From the NCBI GenBank assembly GCA_030426605.1, contig JAUHXM010000011.1, forward strand, positions 1-49,951: a stretch of 49,951 nucleotides of DNA, written 5' to 3'. The notes under the pieces were generated by a model, which was not told where the DNA came from, searched no databases, and was given only the letters and a program-made list of their open reading frames with translations. Below, piece after piece: positions 18,335 through 28,135 of this stretch. Every line of letters begins with the position of its first letter. Position 1 is the stretch's first letter. The position numbers were made by a program, and so were the translations under genes. Origin of the DNA: Phycisphaerae bacterium (GTDB taxonomy: Bacteria > Planctomycetota > Phycisphaerae > Phycisphaerales > UBA1924).

Positions 18335-19777
18335 ATGACCAGCGACGAGCAACGAGTCAGCGCCCAGGTTCTCATCGTGGAGGACGAGCCGGACCACGCG
18401 GACGTGATGAGCGAGGCCCTGCGCAAACCGGGGCACGTCTGCACGATCGTGGGTGGGGTGTCGGAGGCGTTCGAGGAGCTCCGGGGCGGGACGTTCGACG
18501 TGATCGTGACGGACCTGCGGATGCCCGAGTCCGCGGGGGTCGAGGGGACGGGGCCCGACGGGGGGGACGCCGGGCTGATCGTGCTGAACGCGGCGAGGGA
18601 GCTTCAGCCCCAGGCCGAGGTGCTCATGGTGACGGCGCACGGCGACGTCGCGACGGCGCGGACGGCGTTCAAGCACGGGGCGTACGACTTCGTCGAGAAG
18701 CCGCTTGATCTGGCGGTGTTCCGGGAAGTCGTGAACCGGGCCGCGGAGGCGGTGCTGCTGCGGCACGAGTCGGACGGGCTCGACGGGCTGGTGCAGCACG
18801 ACGGGTTCGAGGGGATCGTCGCGGGGTCCGAGCCGATGCGCAAGATCCTGCGCACGGTCAAGGCGGTGTCGGCGAGCACGATTCCAGTGTTGATCACCGG
18901 CCAGAGCGGGACGGGCAAGGAGCTGATCGCCGAGGCGGTGCACAAGAACTCGCCGCGTTCGGGTAAGCGGTTCGTGGCGTTCAACTGCGCCGGTCAGGCG
19001 GAGAGCCTGCTCGAGGATCAGCTGTTCGGGCACGTCAAGGGCGCGTTCACGGGCGCGGACTCGGACCGCGAGGGCGTGTTCGAGTACGCGAACGGGGGGA
19101 CGCTGTTTCTCGATGAGATCGGTGACATGCCGCTGACGATGCAGGCGAAGCTGCTGCGTGTGCTGGAGTCGGGCGAGGTCGTGCGCGTTGGCTCGAATGA
19201 TTCCAGGAAGACGGATGTCCGGTTCGTGAGCGCGACGAACCGCGATCTGAAGAAGATGGTGGGGGAGGGGACGTTCCGGGAGGATCTCTTCTTCCGGATC
19301 AACGGGTCGCACATTCATTTGCCGGCGTTGAGTGAGCGACGCGAGGACATTCCGCGGATCGTGCGGCACGCGGTGGCGCGGTTCGCGGGCGAGCTGATGG
19401 CTGGGCACCCGCCGCCGAGCGTGACGGAGGCGGCGATGATGCGTCTCGCCGGGTACGCGTGGCCCGGGAACGTCCGGCAACTGATGAACGTCGTGCAGAA
19501 CATGCTGGTCACGGCGGTCGGGGAGACCGACGACCCATCCAGGGTGGTGCTCGATGTGACCCACATTCCCGACGACGTGAGGGCGCAAGAACACGACGCG
19601 GACGTTGATGTTGCCGGCACCGGGTCGCTCGCGGGGGCGAGCCTGGAGCAGCTTGAGAAGCGGGCGATCCGGGAAACGCTGCGTTTAACGGGCGGGAACA
19701 GGGAGCGGGCGGCGAAGATGCTGGGGATCGGCGAGCGGACGCTGTACCGGAAGCTCAAGGAGTACGGGCTCCGCTGA
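18335..19777 (+). CDS. Sigma-54-dependent response regulator, NtrC family
   Basis: 480 residues in three domains. The receiver (about 10-135) has acidic VEDEPD and phospho-acceptor Asp60 in [12 protein letters not shown] roughly 10-residue insertion ([10 protein letters not shown]) follows it. The AAA+ sigma-54 activation domain (about 150-380) has Walker A GQSGTGKE, the sigma-54 contact loop GAFTGA at 236-241, Walker [13 protein letters not shown] and the arginine-finger region. The C-terminal Fis-type helix-turn-helix is [21 protein letters not shown]. The protein activates sigma-54 promoters when phosphorylated. No sensor kinase is adjacent, so it is an orphan here. ATG 18335 places the receiver at the N-terminus. 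Confidence 0.95.
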   Translation: MTSDEQRVSAQVLIVEDEPDHADVMSEALRKPGHVCTIVGGVSEAFEELRGGTFDVIVTDLRMPESAGVEGTGPDGGDAGLIVLNAARELQPQAEVLMVTAHGDVATARTAFKHGAYDFVEKPLDLAVFREVVNRAAEAVLLRHESDGLDGLVQHDGFEGIVAGSEPMRKILRTVKAVSASTIPVLITGQSGTGKELIAEAVHKNSPRSGKRFVAFNCAGQAESLLEDQLFGHVKGAFTGADSDREGVFEYANGGTLFLDEIGDMPLTMQAKLLRVLESGEVVRVGSNDSRKTDVRFVSATNRDLKKMVGEGTFREDLFFRINGSHIHLPALSERREDIPRIVRHAVARFAGELMAGHPPPSVTEAAMMRLAGYAWPGNVRQLMNVVQNMLVTAVGETDDPSRVVLDVTHIPDDVRAQEHDADVDVAGTGSLAGASLEQLEKRAIRETLRLTGGNRERAAKMLGIGERTLYRKLKEYGLR

Positions 19778-19937
19778 CGGTGTGTCAGGGCGCGGGGCCG
19801 GGTGCCGAGTGTCGTCCAAGGCAGAACTCAGAATTGAGGCGGGGGCGCATCGGGCCGATGAGATGCGGGCCCCGGTCAGGGGTTCGGGTCCGTAGTTCGT
19901 CGCCGGCCTTCGGCGGTGTAGCCTGGAGCGTCCGCTC

Positions 19938-21908
19938 ATGTCTCAATCGCCGAGGTACACGATCGAGGAGGTGGTGGACTGCCCGCGTCTGCCGACGCTC
20001 CCGCAGGTGGCGATCGAGGTGCTGGAGTTGACGTCGGATACGAACGTCGGCATGTCGGACATCTCGAAGGTTGTGCAGAAGGATCCGGCGCTGTCGGCGC
20101 GTGTGCTCAAGACGATCAACTCGAGCTTCTACGGGCTGAGTTCGCCGTGCGGGAGCATCGACCGCGCGATGGCGTACCTCGGGATGAACACCGTGAAGTC
20201 GCTGGTGCTCGGGTTCAGCCTGATCGAGTCGTTCAACGGTGTCGGCCAGAGCTTCGACCTGAGTTCGGTGTGGCGCCGCGCGCTCTTCTCGGCAACAAGC
20301 GCCAAGATCATCGGTGACAGCCTGCCCGAGATCGATAGCGACGAGGCGTTCACGATCGGCCTGTTCCAGGACATCGGCGCGATCGCGATGCTTGTGACCA
20401 TGAAGGACGCGTACGAGGCGGCGCTGGCGGGTGTCCCTCATACAGATCACCCGATCGCCGAGCGGGACCAGTTCAGATTCAACCACGCGCAGGTCGGCTC
20501 GGTGCTTGCGGAGAAGTGGAAGCTGCCCGAGTCGATCGTGCAGTGCATCCGGTGGCATCACGACCCGGAGCGTGCGTCCTCGAAGTTCGTTGCACAGGCG
20601 AGGTTGGCGCACCTGAGCATGATGTGTGCCGAGGCGTTGCGCGAGGACTCCCAGCCGGAAGACATGCGGGCGGTCCTCAAGCAGTCCCGCCAGTGGTTTG
20701 GTGCTGGTGTGCCCAGATCGGGCGCGTTCGAAGAGATCGCGGCGCAGGCGCCTGTGCTCGGGAAATTCTTCGGGCAGCGGATCAGCGGCGTGCCGGACCC
20801 GCGGGAACTGCTCGAGCGAGCGCAGGATCAGAGCATCGAGCATCAGCTCGAGATGGAACGTGAGAAGTCGGAGATCCAGGAGGCGGCGACGCGCGACGGG
20901 CTCACCGGCGCGTCGAACCGCAAGAAATTCGACACCGAGATCGTGCGCTGGTTTCACGCCTGGCAGGACACCAAGAACCCGCTCGCGGTGCTCTTCTTCG
21001 ACGCGGACAGGTTCAAGAGCGTGAACGACACGCACGGGCACGCCGCGGGTGACGCCGTGCTCGTCGAGCTCTCGCGTGTCGCTCGCGAGGCCGTGGGGGA
21101 TCTCGGCGAGGTGTTCCGGTACGGCGGGGAGGAGTTCGCGGTCATCCTGCCCAACTGCGGCAAGGGCGACGCGGAGACGGTCGCCGAGCGGATCCGTGCG
21201 GGCATCGAGGCGAACATCGTCGATGTTTCGGGCATTGATTGCGAGCCCGACACGCTCAACGTCACGGTCAGCGTCGGCGTCTCTGCGACGGACTGCGGCG
21301 ACTCGGAGCGGCTGGTCTCACCCGACAAGCTCGTGCAGGAGGCCGACCGCGGCGTGTACGTCGCGAAGGAAGGCGGGCGGAACGCCGTCCGCGTCTGGGG
21401 TCACCTCCGGAACGCGGACGACGTCGCGGACGCCGCGACCGCGATCGGCGAATGCGCCGGCGGGGCCGCCAAGACCCCGAGTTCGGACAACCTGGTCATC
21501 TGGCTTGTCGAGGACGACGCGCTCGCGGCGGTGTTGCTGCGGACGATGCTCCAGAACCGGCGCGGTGTGACCGTGGAATGGTTCCGGACATTCGACGGGC
21601 TTGCCCGCGCTGCCGCGGAAACCCTGATGGGCTCACGCCCCCCGCCGGACGCCGTGCTCTCCGACCACGAGCTCGACGGCGGTACGGGGTTGCAGTTGCT
21701 CACGATGATCAAGAATTCGAACGCGACGAGCCACGTTCCGGTGGTGATCTGCACCGCGTCGAACGCGAAGGGCCTCAAGGAAGAGTACAGGTCTGGTGGC
21801 GCGAACGATTTTGTTACGAAGGAAGCCATCGCCCGCGAGATGAACAAGTGGGTCGGTCGGATCGTCGAGTTGGCGACCCAGGCCCGCGTCAAGTCCACCG
21901 CGGCGTGA
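19938..21908 (+). CDS. HDOD-GGDEF-receiver signalling protein
   Basis: 656 residues. HDOD domain about 15-215 (FYGLSSPCGSIDRAMAYLGM; later SIVQCIRWHHDPE), a fold used for signal-dependent protein contacts. A short coiled linker (about 290-315) leads to a GGDEF domain, about 318-478. Its active-site GGEEF (396-400), DGLTGASNRKKF and FFDADRFKSVND suggest an active diguanylate cyclase making c-di-GMP. The inhibitory RxxD site expected just before it is absent (DLGE instead). A C-terminal receiver (about 518-645) has acidic VEDD and a candidate phospho-acceptor in VLSDHELDGG. A receiver at the C-terminus is uncommon. TAGCCT lies 13 nt before the ATG. It ends exactly where convergent purL ends. 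Confidence 0.92.
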   Translation: MSQSPRYTIEEVVDCPRLPTLPQVAIEVLELTSDTNVGMSDISKVVQKDPALSARVLKTINSSFYGLSSPCGSIDRAMAYLGMNTVKSLVLGFSLIESFNGVGQSFDLSSVWRRALFSATSAKIIGDSLPEIDSDEAFTIGLFQDIGAIAMLVTMKDAYEAALAGVPHTDHPIAERDQFRFNHAQVGSVLAEKWKLPESIVQCIRWHHDPERASSKFVAQARLAHLSMMCAEALREDSQPEDMRAVLKQSRQWFGAGVPRSGAFEEIAAQAPVLGKFFGQRISGVPDPRELLERAQDQSIEHQLEMEREKSEIQEAATRDGLTGASNRKKFDTEIVRWFHAWQDTKNPLAVLFFDADRFKSVNDTHGHAAGDAVLVELSRVAREAVGDLGEVFRYGGEEFAVILPNCGKGDAETVAERIRAGIEANIVDVSGIDCEPDTLNVTVSVGVSATDCGDSERLVSPDKLVQEADRGVYVAKEGGRNAVRVWGHLRNADDVADAATAIGECAGGAAKTPSSDNLVIWLVEDDALAAVLLRTMLQNRRGVTVEWFRTFDGLARAAAETLMGSRPPPDAVLSDHELDGGTGLQLLTMIKNSNATSHVPVVICTASNAKGLKEEYRSGGANDFVTKEAIAREMNKWVGRIVELATQARVKSTAA

Positions 21909-22966
21909 TCACCAGTCGAGCGTGCCCCGCCAGGCGCGGGTGAGCTCGTCGGCGGATACCGAAATCTGATCATGCCCGGCGGCGCACTTGAGCGTGCCGG
22001 AATCGGTGACCTGGCCCATGCGGGTCCAGCCGCCCCCGCGTTCGCCCATGAGCGCGATGAAGTCCTGCTCGCGTTCTGCGGGGACCTCAACGACATAACA
22101 GCTCGGGCGTTCGCTCCACAGGCGGGCGGTCGGCACGAAATCCGCCCACTCGAGACCCAGCGCGCGGTCGGCGGTGTGCGCACCGATGAGCATCTCTGCG
22201 GCGGCGACCAGAGGTCCTCCGTCCGACACATCGTGGCAGGATGCGACGAGCCCGAGGCGGATCGCCTCAGCGATCGCGCGGGCCTGGCGCGGGCCGTCTT
22301 CGAGCTGAACGGTGGGTGTGCGTTCGTCGGCACCATCGGGAATGCCGAACATGCGTGCGTAATGCGAGCCGCCAAGTCGCGCGCACATCAGCGGGTCGGG
22401 TTTCCACGCCTCGATCACGAACAGCGGGTTGCCGGGCTTCTTCAGGTCGCTCGTGACGCACTTGGTGATGTCGTCCACGATCGCGATGCCCGAGATGAGA
22501 AGGGTGGGGGGGATCTCGATCGTGCGGCCGTCCTCGGTTGTGAACTGGTTGTTCAGCGAGTCCTTGCCCGAGACGAACGGCGTCCGGTACGCCTTCGCCC
22601 CGTCGTAGCACCCCTCGGCCGCCCGCACCAGTGACGCGAGGTTCTCCGGCTTGTTGCAGCTGGGCCAGCAGAAGTTGTCGAGGATCGCGATCTTGTCCGG
22701 GTTCGCCCCGACGCACACGAGGTTGCGCACGCACTCGTCGATCGCGGCGAGGGCCATCTGGTACGGGTCGTCCTCGAGCCCGGTCGCGAGGCCGCATGCG
22801 ATCGCGAGCCCGCGCCCCGTGCCGGGCACCGGCTCGACGACGGCGGCGTCGGGCCGACGAGCGGGCGGATGATCGTGTTGCCCTGCACCTCGTGGTCGTA
22901 CTGGTGGATGATCCAGTGCTTGGACGCGATGTTGGGGTGGGCGAGCAGCTCCAGAAGCTGCTCTTT

Positions 22967-23074
22967 GAGAGACGAAGAGACAGAGTTCCGGAGAGACGAA
23001 GTGTGTGCGGCTTCCACGTTGTTGGGGCTTGCCGCCACTCCGTCTCTTTGTCTCTTCTTCTCTTCGTCTCTTCC
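22967..23074. repeat. In-frame palindromic insertion A in purL (about 36 codons)
   Basis: GAGACGAA/GAGACGGA-type units on one arm and TTCGTCTC/TCCGTCTC units on the other make it self-complementary. On the coding strand it encodes [10 protein letters not shown], a variable middle, then [13 protein letters not shown]. Its 37-nt core at 22969-23005 matches copy B at 35 of 37 positions. The middle differs in sequence and length. Boundaries are approximate. Confidence 0.8.
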
Positions 23075-23446
23075 CACCCACACGGCTTGCCGGGTGGGCG
23101 TGGGGATGCCGTCGTGGAGGAAGGCCATGGGGAGACGGCCGACCTCGGTGCCGTGGTAGTTGAGGATCAGGTCCGCGCCCTCGGTGCCGAACGTGCCCAG
23201 GTCGGCGAGTTCGACGTGCTCCTCGTCGCAGATCGCTTGCAGCGCGGCGACGTTGTCGGCGGGCACGGCGAGGACCATGCGTTCCTGGGCTTCGGAGATC
23301 CAGATCTCGGTGTATGTGAGCCCGGCGTACTTGAGCGGGGCGCGGTCGAGGTGGACGTCGGCGCCGATCTTCTCGCCCATCTCGCCGACGGCAGAGGAGA
23401 ACCCGCCTGCTCCGCAGTCCGTGATTGCGTTGAAGAGGGGGCGCGG

Positions 23447-23542
23447 AAGAGACGGAGAGACGGAGTTCCGGAGAGACGAAGTGTGGGAAGAGTTTCCATC
23501 TCTTTGTCTCTTCGTCTCTCCGTCTCTGTCCGACGTCTCTTC
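23447..23542. repeat. In-frame palindromic insertion B in purL (about 32 codons)
   Basis: Same family as copy A. Perfect complementary arms 23448-23460 and 23515-23527 (13 nt), plus 23471-23481 with 23510-23520 (11 nt). Encodes [12 protein letters not shown] then [13 protein letters not shown] in the PurL frame, just before the conserved [10 protein letters not shown]. Boundaries are approximate. Confidence 0.8.
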
Positions 23543-25046
23543 ATCGCTTGGCGAGACGTAGTCCCTCGCTCGCAGGATCGCGTCCAGCACGCGTTTTTCT
23601 TCGATCGCGTTGCCGATCTGGACGGCGTGGGAGAACTCGTCGGCGTGCGTGTCGGTGAGCTCGGCGGAGCTGAACGTCGCGCCGTGGATGCCGTCGCGAC
23701 CGGTGCGTCCGCCCAGGGCGATGATGCGGTCGCCGGGTTTGGCTTCGCCCGAGATGAGCGCGTCACCGTCGCCGCGGGGCATGACACCGACGCACCCGCA
23801 GTAGACGAGCGGGTTGCCGACGTATCGGTCGTCGAACCAGACGGCGCCGTTGACGGTGGGGATGCCCATGCGGTTGCCGTAGTCGCGGACGCCGGCGACG
23901 ACCTGGTTGAGGATGCGTTTGGGGTGCAGGCATCCCGCCGGCACGTCGCCGAGCTCGGGCGGGGCGACGCAGAAGACGTCGGTGCTCGCGATCGGCTTGG
24001 CGGCGAGCCCGGTGCCGATGACGTCGCGGATGCACCCGCCGATGCCCGTGGCGGCCCCGCCGTAGGGCTCGATGGCGCTGGGGTGGTTGTGCGTCTCGAC
24101 CTTCACGCACACGGCGTGGTCGTCGTCGAAGGCGACGATGCCGGCGTTGTCCACGAAGACGGAGAGCGTCCAGTCGAGCCCATCGGCGATCAGCTCGTGG
24201 GTCGCGGCGGCGACGGTGGATTTCAGGAGGTTGTCGATCGTGACCGAGCCGTCCGCGTTGAGCGTGTGCCCGGGGCGGCCGGCTTGTTTAACGGGATCGT
24301 TGGGGTCGTCGGAGCGGTACGTGATCGTGGACTTGAGCGTCTTGTGGACGCAGTGCTCGGACCACGTCTGGGCGAGGGTCTCGAGCTCGATGTCCGTCGG
24401 CTCGCGTTCGAGCGTGCGGTATTCGTCGCGGATGGCGCGCATCTCGTCGAGCGAGAGGAACAGGTGCCCGTCGCGCGAGAGCTTCTCGAGCCCGGCGTCG
24501 TCGAGGTCGCGGATGTCCACGTGCGTGACGCGGAACTCGGACTCGTGCCCCTCGGGCAGCGTGTCGGGGTGGAACGCGTCCGTGTGGATCGCGTGCACGA
24601 CGGGGTTGGCGAGCAGGCGCTCGGCGAGGCGTTTCGCGTCGTCGGCGCTGACGCCTTCGAGCTCGTAACGCCACCCGGTGCTCACGCGCGGGCGGTGATC
24701 GGTGAGCGTCGCGATGGCGTCGGCGACGGACGTCGCGGCGGGGTCCATCACGCCCGGCAATGGGTGGACCTCGATTACGCATGCGCCGCTCGGTGCGGGC
24801 GAGGCACCGAGCGTGATCGCTTCGAGGACGGGATCGGCGAGCAACGCCGCGGCGGAGCGCCCGAACGCGTCGTCGTCGAGGTCGGTCTCGATGAGATAGA
24901 CGCGGGCGGTGCGGGCGCGGGCGGAGAGGCCCAACGCGGCGGCGTCGCGGGCGAGGGCGTCGGCGATCGGGTCGCCGGCGCGATCGGTCGGGCGGACCTC
25001 GACCCGCAGGACGCGGAGGGTGGGTGCGGTGGTCGTCATCGCGGGC

Positions 25047-25052
25047 ATGGTA
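25047..25052 (-). promoter_or_regulatory. -10 box of purL, leaderless geometry
   Basis: TACCAT on the minus strand, ending 7 nt before the ATG at 25039; it overlaps an alternative in-frame ATG at 25048. Confidence 0.45.
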
Positions 25053-25120
25053 CGGTCACCCGATCAGGCGCTACGCTCTGTCGAGCCGGATCGCGTGCTC
25101 GGCCGATGGGTGAACGAGGG

Positions 25121-25594
25121 ATGACCGAACCGCCGCGGAAGAAATCAAGGGTCCACCTGTTCACGGATGGTGCCTGCTCGGGCAACCCCGGGCCCGGCGG
25201 GTGGGGGTTCATTCTGCGCCACCCCGCGTCCGGTGCCGAGATCGAGCGTTCGGGCGCCGAGCGGGCGACGACGAACAACCGGATGGAGCTGATGGCGGTG
25301 ATCGCCGGGCTCGAGGCGCTGACCCAGCCGACCATCGTGGATCTCTACTCCGACTCTCAGTACGTCCTCAAGGGGCTGAACGAGTGGATGGAGGGGTGGA
25401 AGAAGCGCGGGTGGCGGACGGCGGCAAAGAAGCCCGTGAAGAACGCCGAGCTGTGGAAGCGGCTCGACGAGCTCCAGGGGGTGCACGAGCTGCATTACCA
25501 CTGGATCGAGGGGCACGCCGGGCACGTCGATAACGAGCGGGCGGACGCGCTCGCGGTGGCGGCGCGGCAGACGCTGCGGGCGAACGCGGGCTGA
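25121..25594 (+). CDS. rnhA: Ribonuclease HI
   Basis: 157 residues, the size of E. coli RNase HI. It degrades RNA in RNA-DNA hybrids. All four catalytic acids are present: Asp16 in [16 protein letters not shown], Glu56 in NNRMELMAV, Asp78 in LYSDSQYV and Asp142 in [10 protein letters not shown]. The basic protrusion typical of the E. coli type is visible ([20 protein letters not shown]). The ATG at 25121 has GAGGG just upstream; a longer start at 25106 is possible. A TACGCT box at 25072-25077 could serve as its -10. Divergent from purL with 81 bp between starts. Confidence 0.95.
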   Translation: MTEPPRKKSRVHLFTDGACSGNPGPGGWGFILRHPASGAEIERSGAERATTNNRMELMAVIAGLEALTQPTIVDLYSDSQYVLKGLNEWMEGWKKRGWRTAAKKPVKNAELWKRLDELQGVHELHYHWIEGHAGHVDNERADALAVAARQTLRANAG

Positions 25595-25745
25595 TCGGTC
25601 AGAGCCTCTGATCGTTGCGATCGGCCCAGCCGGCAGCACCGACCCAGCATCCCGCTGACAGGGGTTCAACCGGGGCACCCGGCGGGCCGATCCTCAGGCT
25701 GATCCAAGGCGCGCCCCGACCGCGCCCAGCCAGGGAGAACCCGCG

Positions 25746-26801
25746 ATGGACCTGAACGAAATCCTCCGCACGGCCTACGACGCCGATGCCTCCGATGTCC
25801 ACATCGTCGGCGGGCAGCCCCCGACGGCGCGGATCCACCAGGTCATGACCCCCCTGGCCGACACGCCGCTCTCGCCGCGCGAGGTCGAGGCGATGTTCAA
25901 GTCCATGTCGCGCCCGGACCAGCAGGAGCGCTTGGCCCGCGAGCTCGATCTCGACTTCTCGTACGAGATCGACGGGCTGAGCCGGTACCGCGTCAACGCG
26001 CACTACCAGCGCGGCATGATGGGGATGGCGCTTCGCCAGATCAAGACCGAGGTCCCGCCGCTCGCGGCGTTGAACCTGCCCGAGGTCATCGCCCGCCTGA
26101 CGTACCTGCCGCGCGGGCTTGTGCTCGTCACGGGCGATACGGGGTCGGGCAAGTCCACGACGCTCGCGTCGATGATCCAGGCGATGAACGAGCGGTACGC
26201 CAAGCACATCATCACGCTCGAGGACCCGATCGAGTACCTCTTCGATTCGGACAAGTGCCTGATCGAGCAGCGGGAGCTCGGGCGCGACATGTCGAGCTTC
26301 GCCTCGGGCCTCAAGCACGCGTTGCGTCAGGACCCGGACATCATCCTGGTGGGTGAGATGCGTGACCTGGAGACGGCGTCGCTGGCGATCTCGGCCGCCG
26401 AAACGGGCCACCTCGTCCTCTCGACGCTCCACACGGTGAACGCGTCGCAGACGGTGAGCCGCATCATCGATATGTACCCGGGCGGGCAGCAGAACCAAAT
26501 CAAGTCGATGCTTTCGACCACGCTGCAGGCGGTGGTGTCGCAGACGCTGTTCACGCGCAACGACCGCGCGGGGATGATCCCGGGCGTCGAGACGCTGCTG
26601 TGCACGCCGGCGGTTCGGAACCTGATCCGCGAGGGCAAGGTGCACGAGATCCCGAACATCATCGAGACGAGCCGGGCGATCGGGATGACGAGCCTGGACG
26701 CGTCGATCGCGGAGCTGTACTTCAACGGCACGATCAGCAAGGAAGACGCGTTGGCGCAGGCCGTGCACCCCGACAAGCTCGAGCGTCAGCTCGTGGCGTG
26801 A
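25746..26801 (+). CDS. pilT: PilT-type retraction ATPase of a type IV pilus system
   Basis: 351 residues. It is a hexameric ATPase that drives pilus disassembly and twitching. The N-terminal PAS-like domain has SDVHIVGGQPPTARI. The RecA-like core has Walker A GDTGSGKST (130-138), Asp-box ITLEDPIEYLF, Walker B DPDIILVGEMRD and the His-box ETGHLVLSTLHT. The PilT-specific helix appears as AVRNLIRE (289-296), which distinguishes PilT from PilB and GspE. GGGAGAA precedes the ATG. It heads an operon with a GspF/PilC platform protein and pseudopilin genes; no extension ATPase, secretin or PilMNO gene is in the window. A short palindrome (25599-25611) lies in the 151-bp gap before it; I see no clear promoter there. 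Confidence 0.92.
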   Translation: MDLNEILRTAYDADASDVHIVGGQPPTARIHQVMTPLADTPLSPREVEAMFKSMSRPDQQERLARELDLDFSYEIDGLSRYRVNAHYQRGMMGMALRQIKTEVPPLAALNLPEVIARLTYLPRGLVLVTGDTGSGKSTTLASMIQAMNERYAKHIITLEDPIEYLFDSDKCLIEQRELGRDMSSFASGLKHALRQDPDIILVGEMRDLETASLAISAAETGHLVLSTLHTVNASQTVSRIIDMYPGGQQNQIKSMLSTTLQAVVSQTLFTRNDRAGMIPGVETLLCTPAVRNLIREGKVHEIPNIIETSRAIGMTSLDASIAELYFNGTISKEDALAQAVHPDKLERQLVA

Positions 26802-26817
26802 TTGACCGGAGGCGTCG

Positions 26818-28035
26818 ATGGGCAACTACAGGTATCAGGTCCGTTCGTCGAACGGTCAGACCCAGGCCGGCGTGATCGCCGCAGACAGCGCGCAGACCGC
26901 CAGCGCGATCCTGCGCAACCAGGGCGCACACATCCTGTCGCTCACGCCCGAGAAGACGCAGCGGACGAGCGCGCTGAGCACGCTCTCCAAGCTCAACTCG
27001 CGCAAGGCGGGGCAGAAGCAGGTCCTGGACTTCACGACCCAGCTCGCGGTCATGATCCGAGCGGGCATCTCGCTGCGCAGCGCGCTCGAGGGCATCGCCG
27101 ACCAGACGACGCACGTGAAGTTCAAGGAGGTCATCGACCAGCTCCGGGCGGACGTCGAGGGCGGCAAGTCGTTCTCCGAGGCGCTCGAGAAGCACCCGAA
27201 GCTGTTCGGGCCGCTGTACGTGAACATGGTCAAGGCGTCCGAAATGTCGGGCTCGTTCTCAGAGATGCTGGACCGGATCGCGGGCTACATCGCCCAGCAG
27301 ATGGAAACCAAGAAGATGGTGGTGGGGGCGTCGATCTACCCCGCGATCATCGGCATCCTGGCGACGTGCGTGACGGTGTTCCTGCTGACCTTCGTGCTGC
27401 CGAAGTTCTACTCGATCTTTGAGGGCAAGGAGGAGGTCCTCCCGCTCGCGACGGTGTTCCTGATGAACCTGTCGAAGTTCATCGTTGCCCAGTGGCCCTT
27501 CCTGATCGGCGGCGTTGCCGTGGTGGGCGGGCTGCTGTTCGCGGCGTTGAAGACCGAGACGGGCGGGTTCTGGCTCGACCGCATGAAGCTGACGGTGCCG
27601 GTGATGAACGCGATGTTCCGGTCGCTCTACATCGCGCGATCGCTGCAGACGATGGGGCAGCTCATCAACGCTGGCGTGCCGATGCTCGACACGCTGACGA
27701 TTACCGGGCAGGTGTCGGGCAACCGGCTGTTCAAGATCATGTGGCAGAAGGTCCACTCGTCGGTCAAGCAGGGCAAGAAGATCGCGGCCCCGCTGAACGA
27801 CGGGCTGCTGCCCAAGGCGGTCGTGCAGATGATCTCGGCGGGCGAGGAGTCCGGCAAGCTGGGCGAGGTGCTCGACGAGATCAGCACGTACTACGCCAAG
27901 GCGTTGAAGGACCACATCAAGACGGTTACCGGAATGATCGAGCCCATCATGATCCTCGTAATGGGTGGGATCGTCGGATTCATCGCGATGGCGATCATTC
28001 TTCCCATCTTCAAGATGAGCCAGCTCGTCTCCTAA
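26818..28035 (+). CDS. Inner-membrane platform protein, PilC/GspF family
   Basis: 405 residues, the usual size. This protein is the membrane base of type IV pilus and type II secretion machines and contacts the ATPases. Two T2SSF cytoplasmic domains (about 70-190 and 270-395) begin with DFTTQLAVMIRAGISLRSAL and SLYIARSLQTMGQLINAGVP. Membrane spans: about 165-195, 222-240 and 378-400 (the last PIMILVMGGIVGFIAMAII). GGAGG Shine-Dalgarno, 16 bp after pilT, so they are co-transcribed. Sequence alone does not separate PilC from GspF; pairing with PilT favours a pilus role. Confidence 0.92.
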   Translation: MGNYRYQVRSSNGQTQAGVIAADSAQTASAILRNQGAHILSLTPEKTQRTSALSTLSKLNSRKAGQKQVLDFTTQLAVMIRAGISLRSALEGIADQTTHVKFKEVIDQLRADVEGGKSFSEALEKHPKLFGPLYVNMVKASEMSGSFSEMLDRIAGYIAQQMETKKMVVGASIYPAIIGILATCVTVFLLTFVLPKFYSIFEGKEEVLPLATVFLMNLSKFIVAQWPFLIGGVAVVGGLLFAALKTETGGFWLDRMKLTVPVMNAMFRSLYIARSLQTMGQLINAGVPMLDTLTITGQVSGNRLFKIMWQKVHSSVKQGKKIAAPLNDGLLPKAVVQMISAGEESGKLGEVLDEISTYYAKALKDHIKTVTGMIEPIMILVMGGIVGFIAMAIILPIFKMSQLVS

Positions 28036-28135
28036 CCGAACATTCTGCAGGACGCGCCCATCCGGGCGCGGACGCCGCGCGGCGGCCCATCGGGTGGGGG
28101 GCCGACGCGCGGCGGATCCTGCGGAAGGAGACGGG

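Larger units (their letters stand above)
21909..25039 (-). pseudogene. purL: Phosphoribosylformylglycinamidine synthase, frameshifted and carrying two insertions
   Basis: PurL converts FGAR to FGAM in purine synthesis. The reading frame breaks near 22850-22856: upstream the protein runs to [14 protein letters not shown], then the sense continues one base out of phase with [19 protein letters not shown] and goes normally to the end at 21909. Adding one C in GGCCCG would restore about 1,040 residues. Motifs are intact on both sides: [62 protein letters not shown], and the later [15 protein letters not shown] and CHDVSDGG. Two palindromic in-frame insertions lie before the shift. No glutaminase domain is seen, so PurQ would be separate. 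The gene looks functional apart from the shift, so an assembly error is as likely as a real mutation. ATG 25039 was chosen because a TACCAT box ends 7 nt before it. Confidence 0.85.

Noticed and set aside
22848-22860. Programmed ribosomal frameshift in purL
   Set aside because: GGCCCG is not a recognised slippery heptamer and no stimulatory stem was apparent; kept only as a remote option.
22631-25120. A plus-strand frame running from inside purL into rnhA
   Set aside because: The first 830 codons are antisense to purL; only the last 157 codons are RNase HI.
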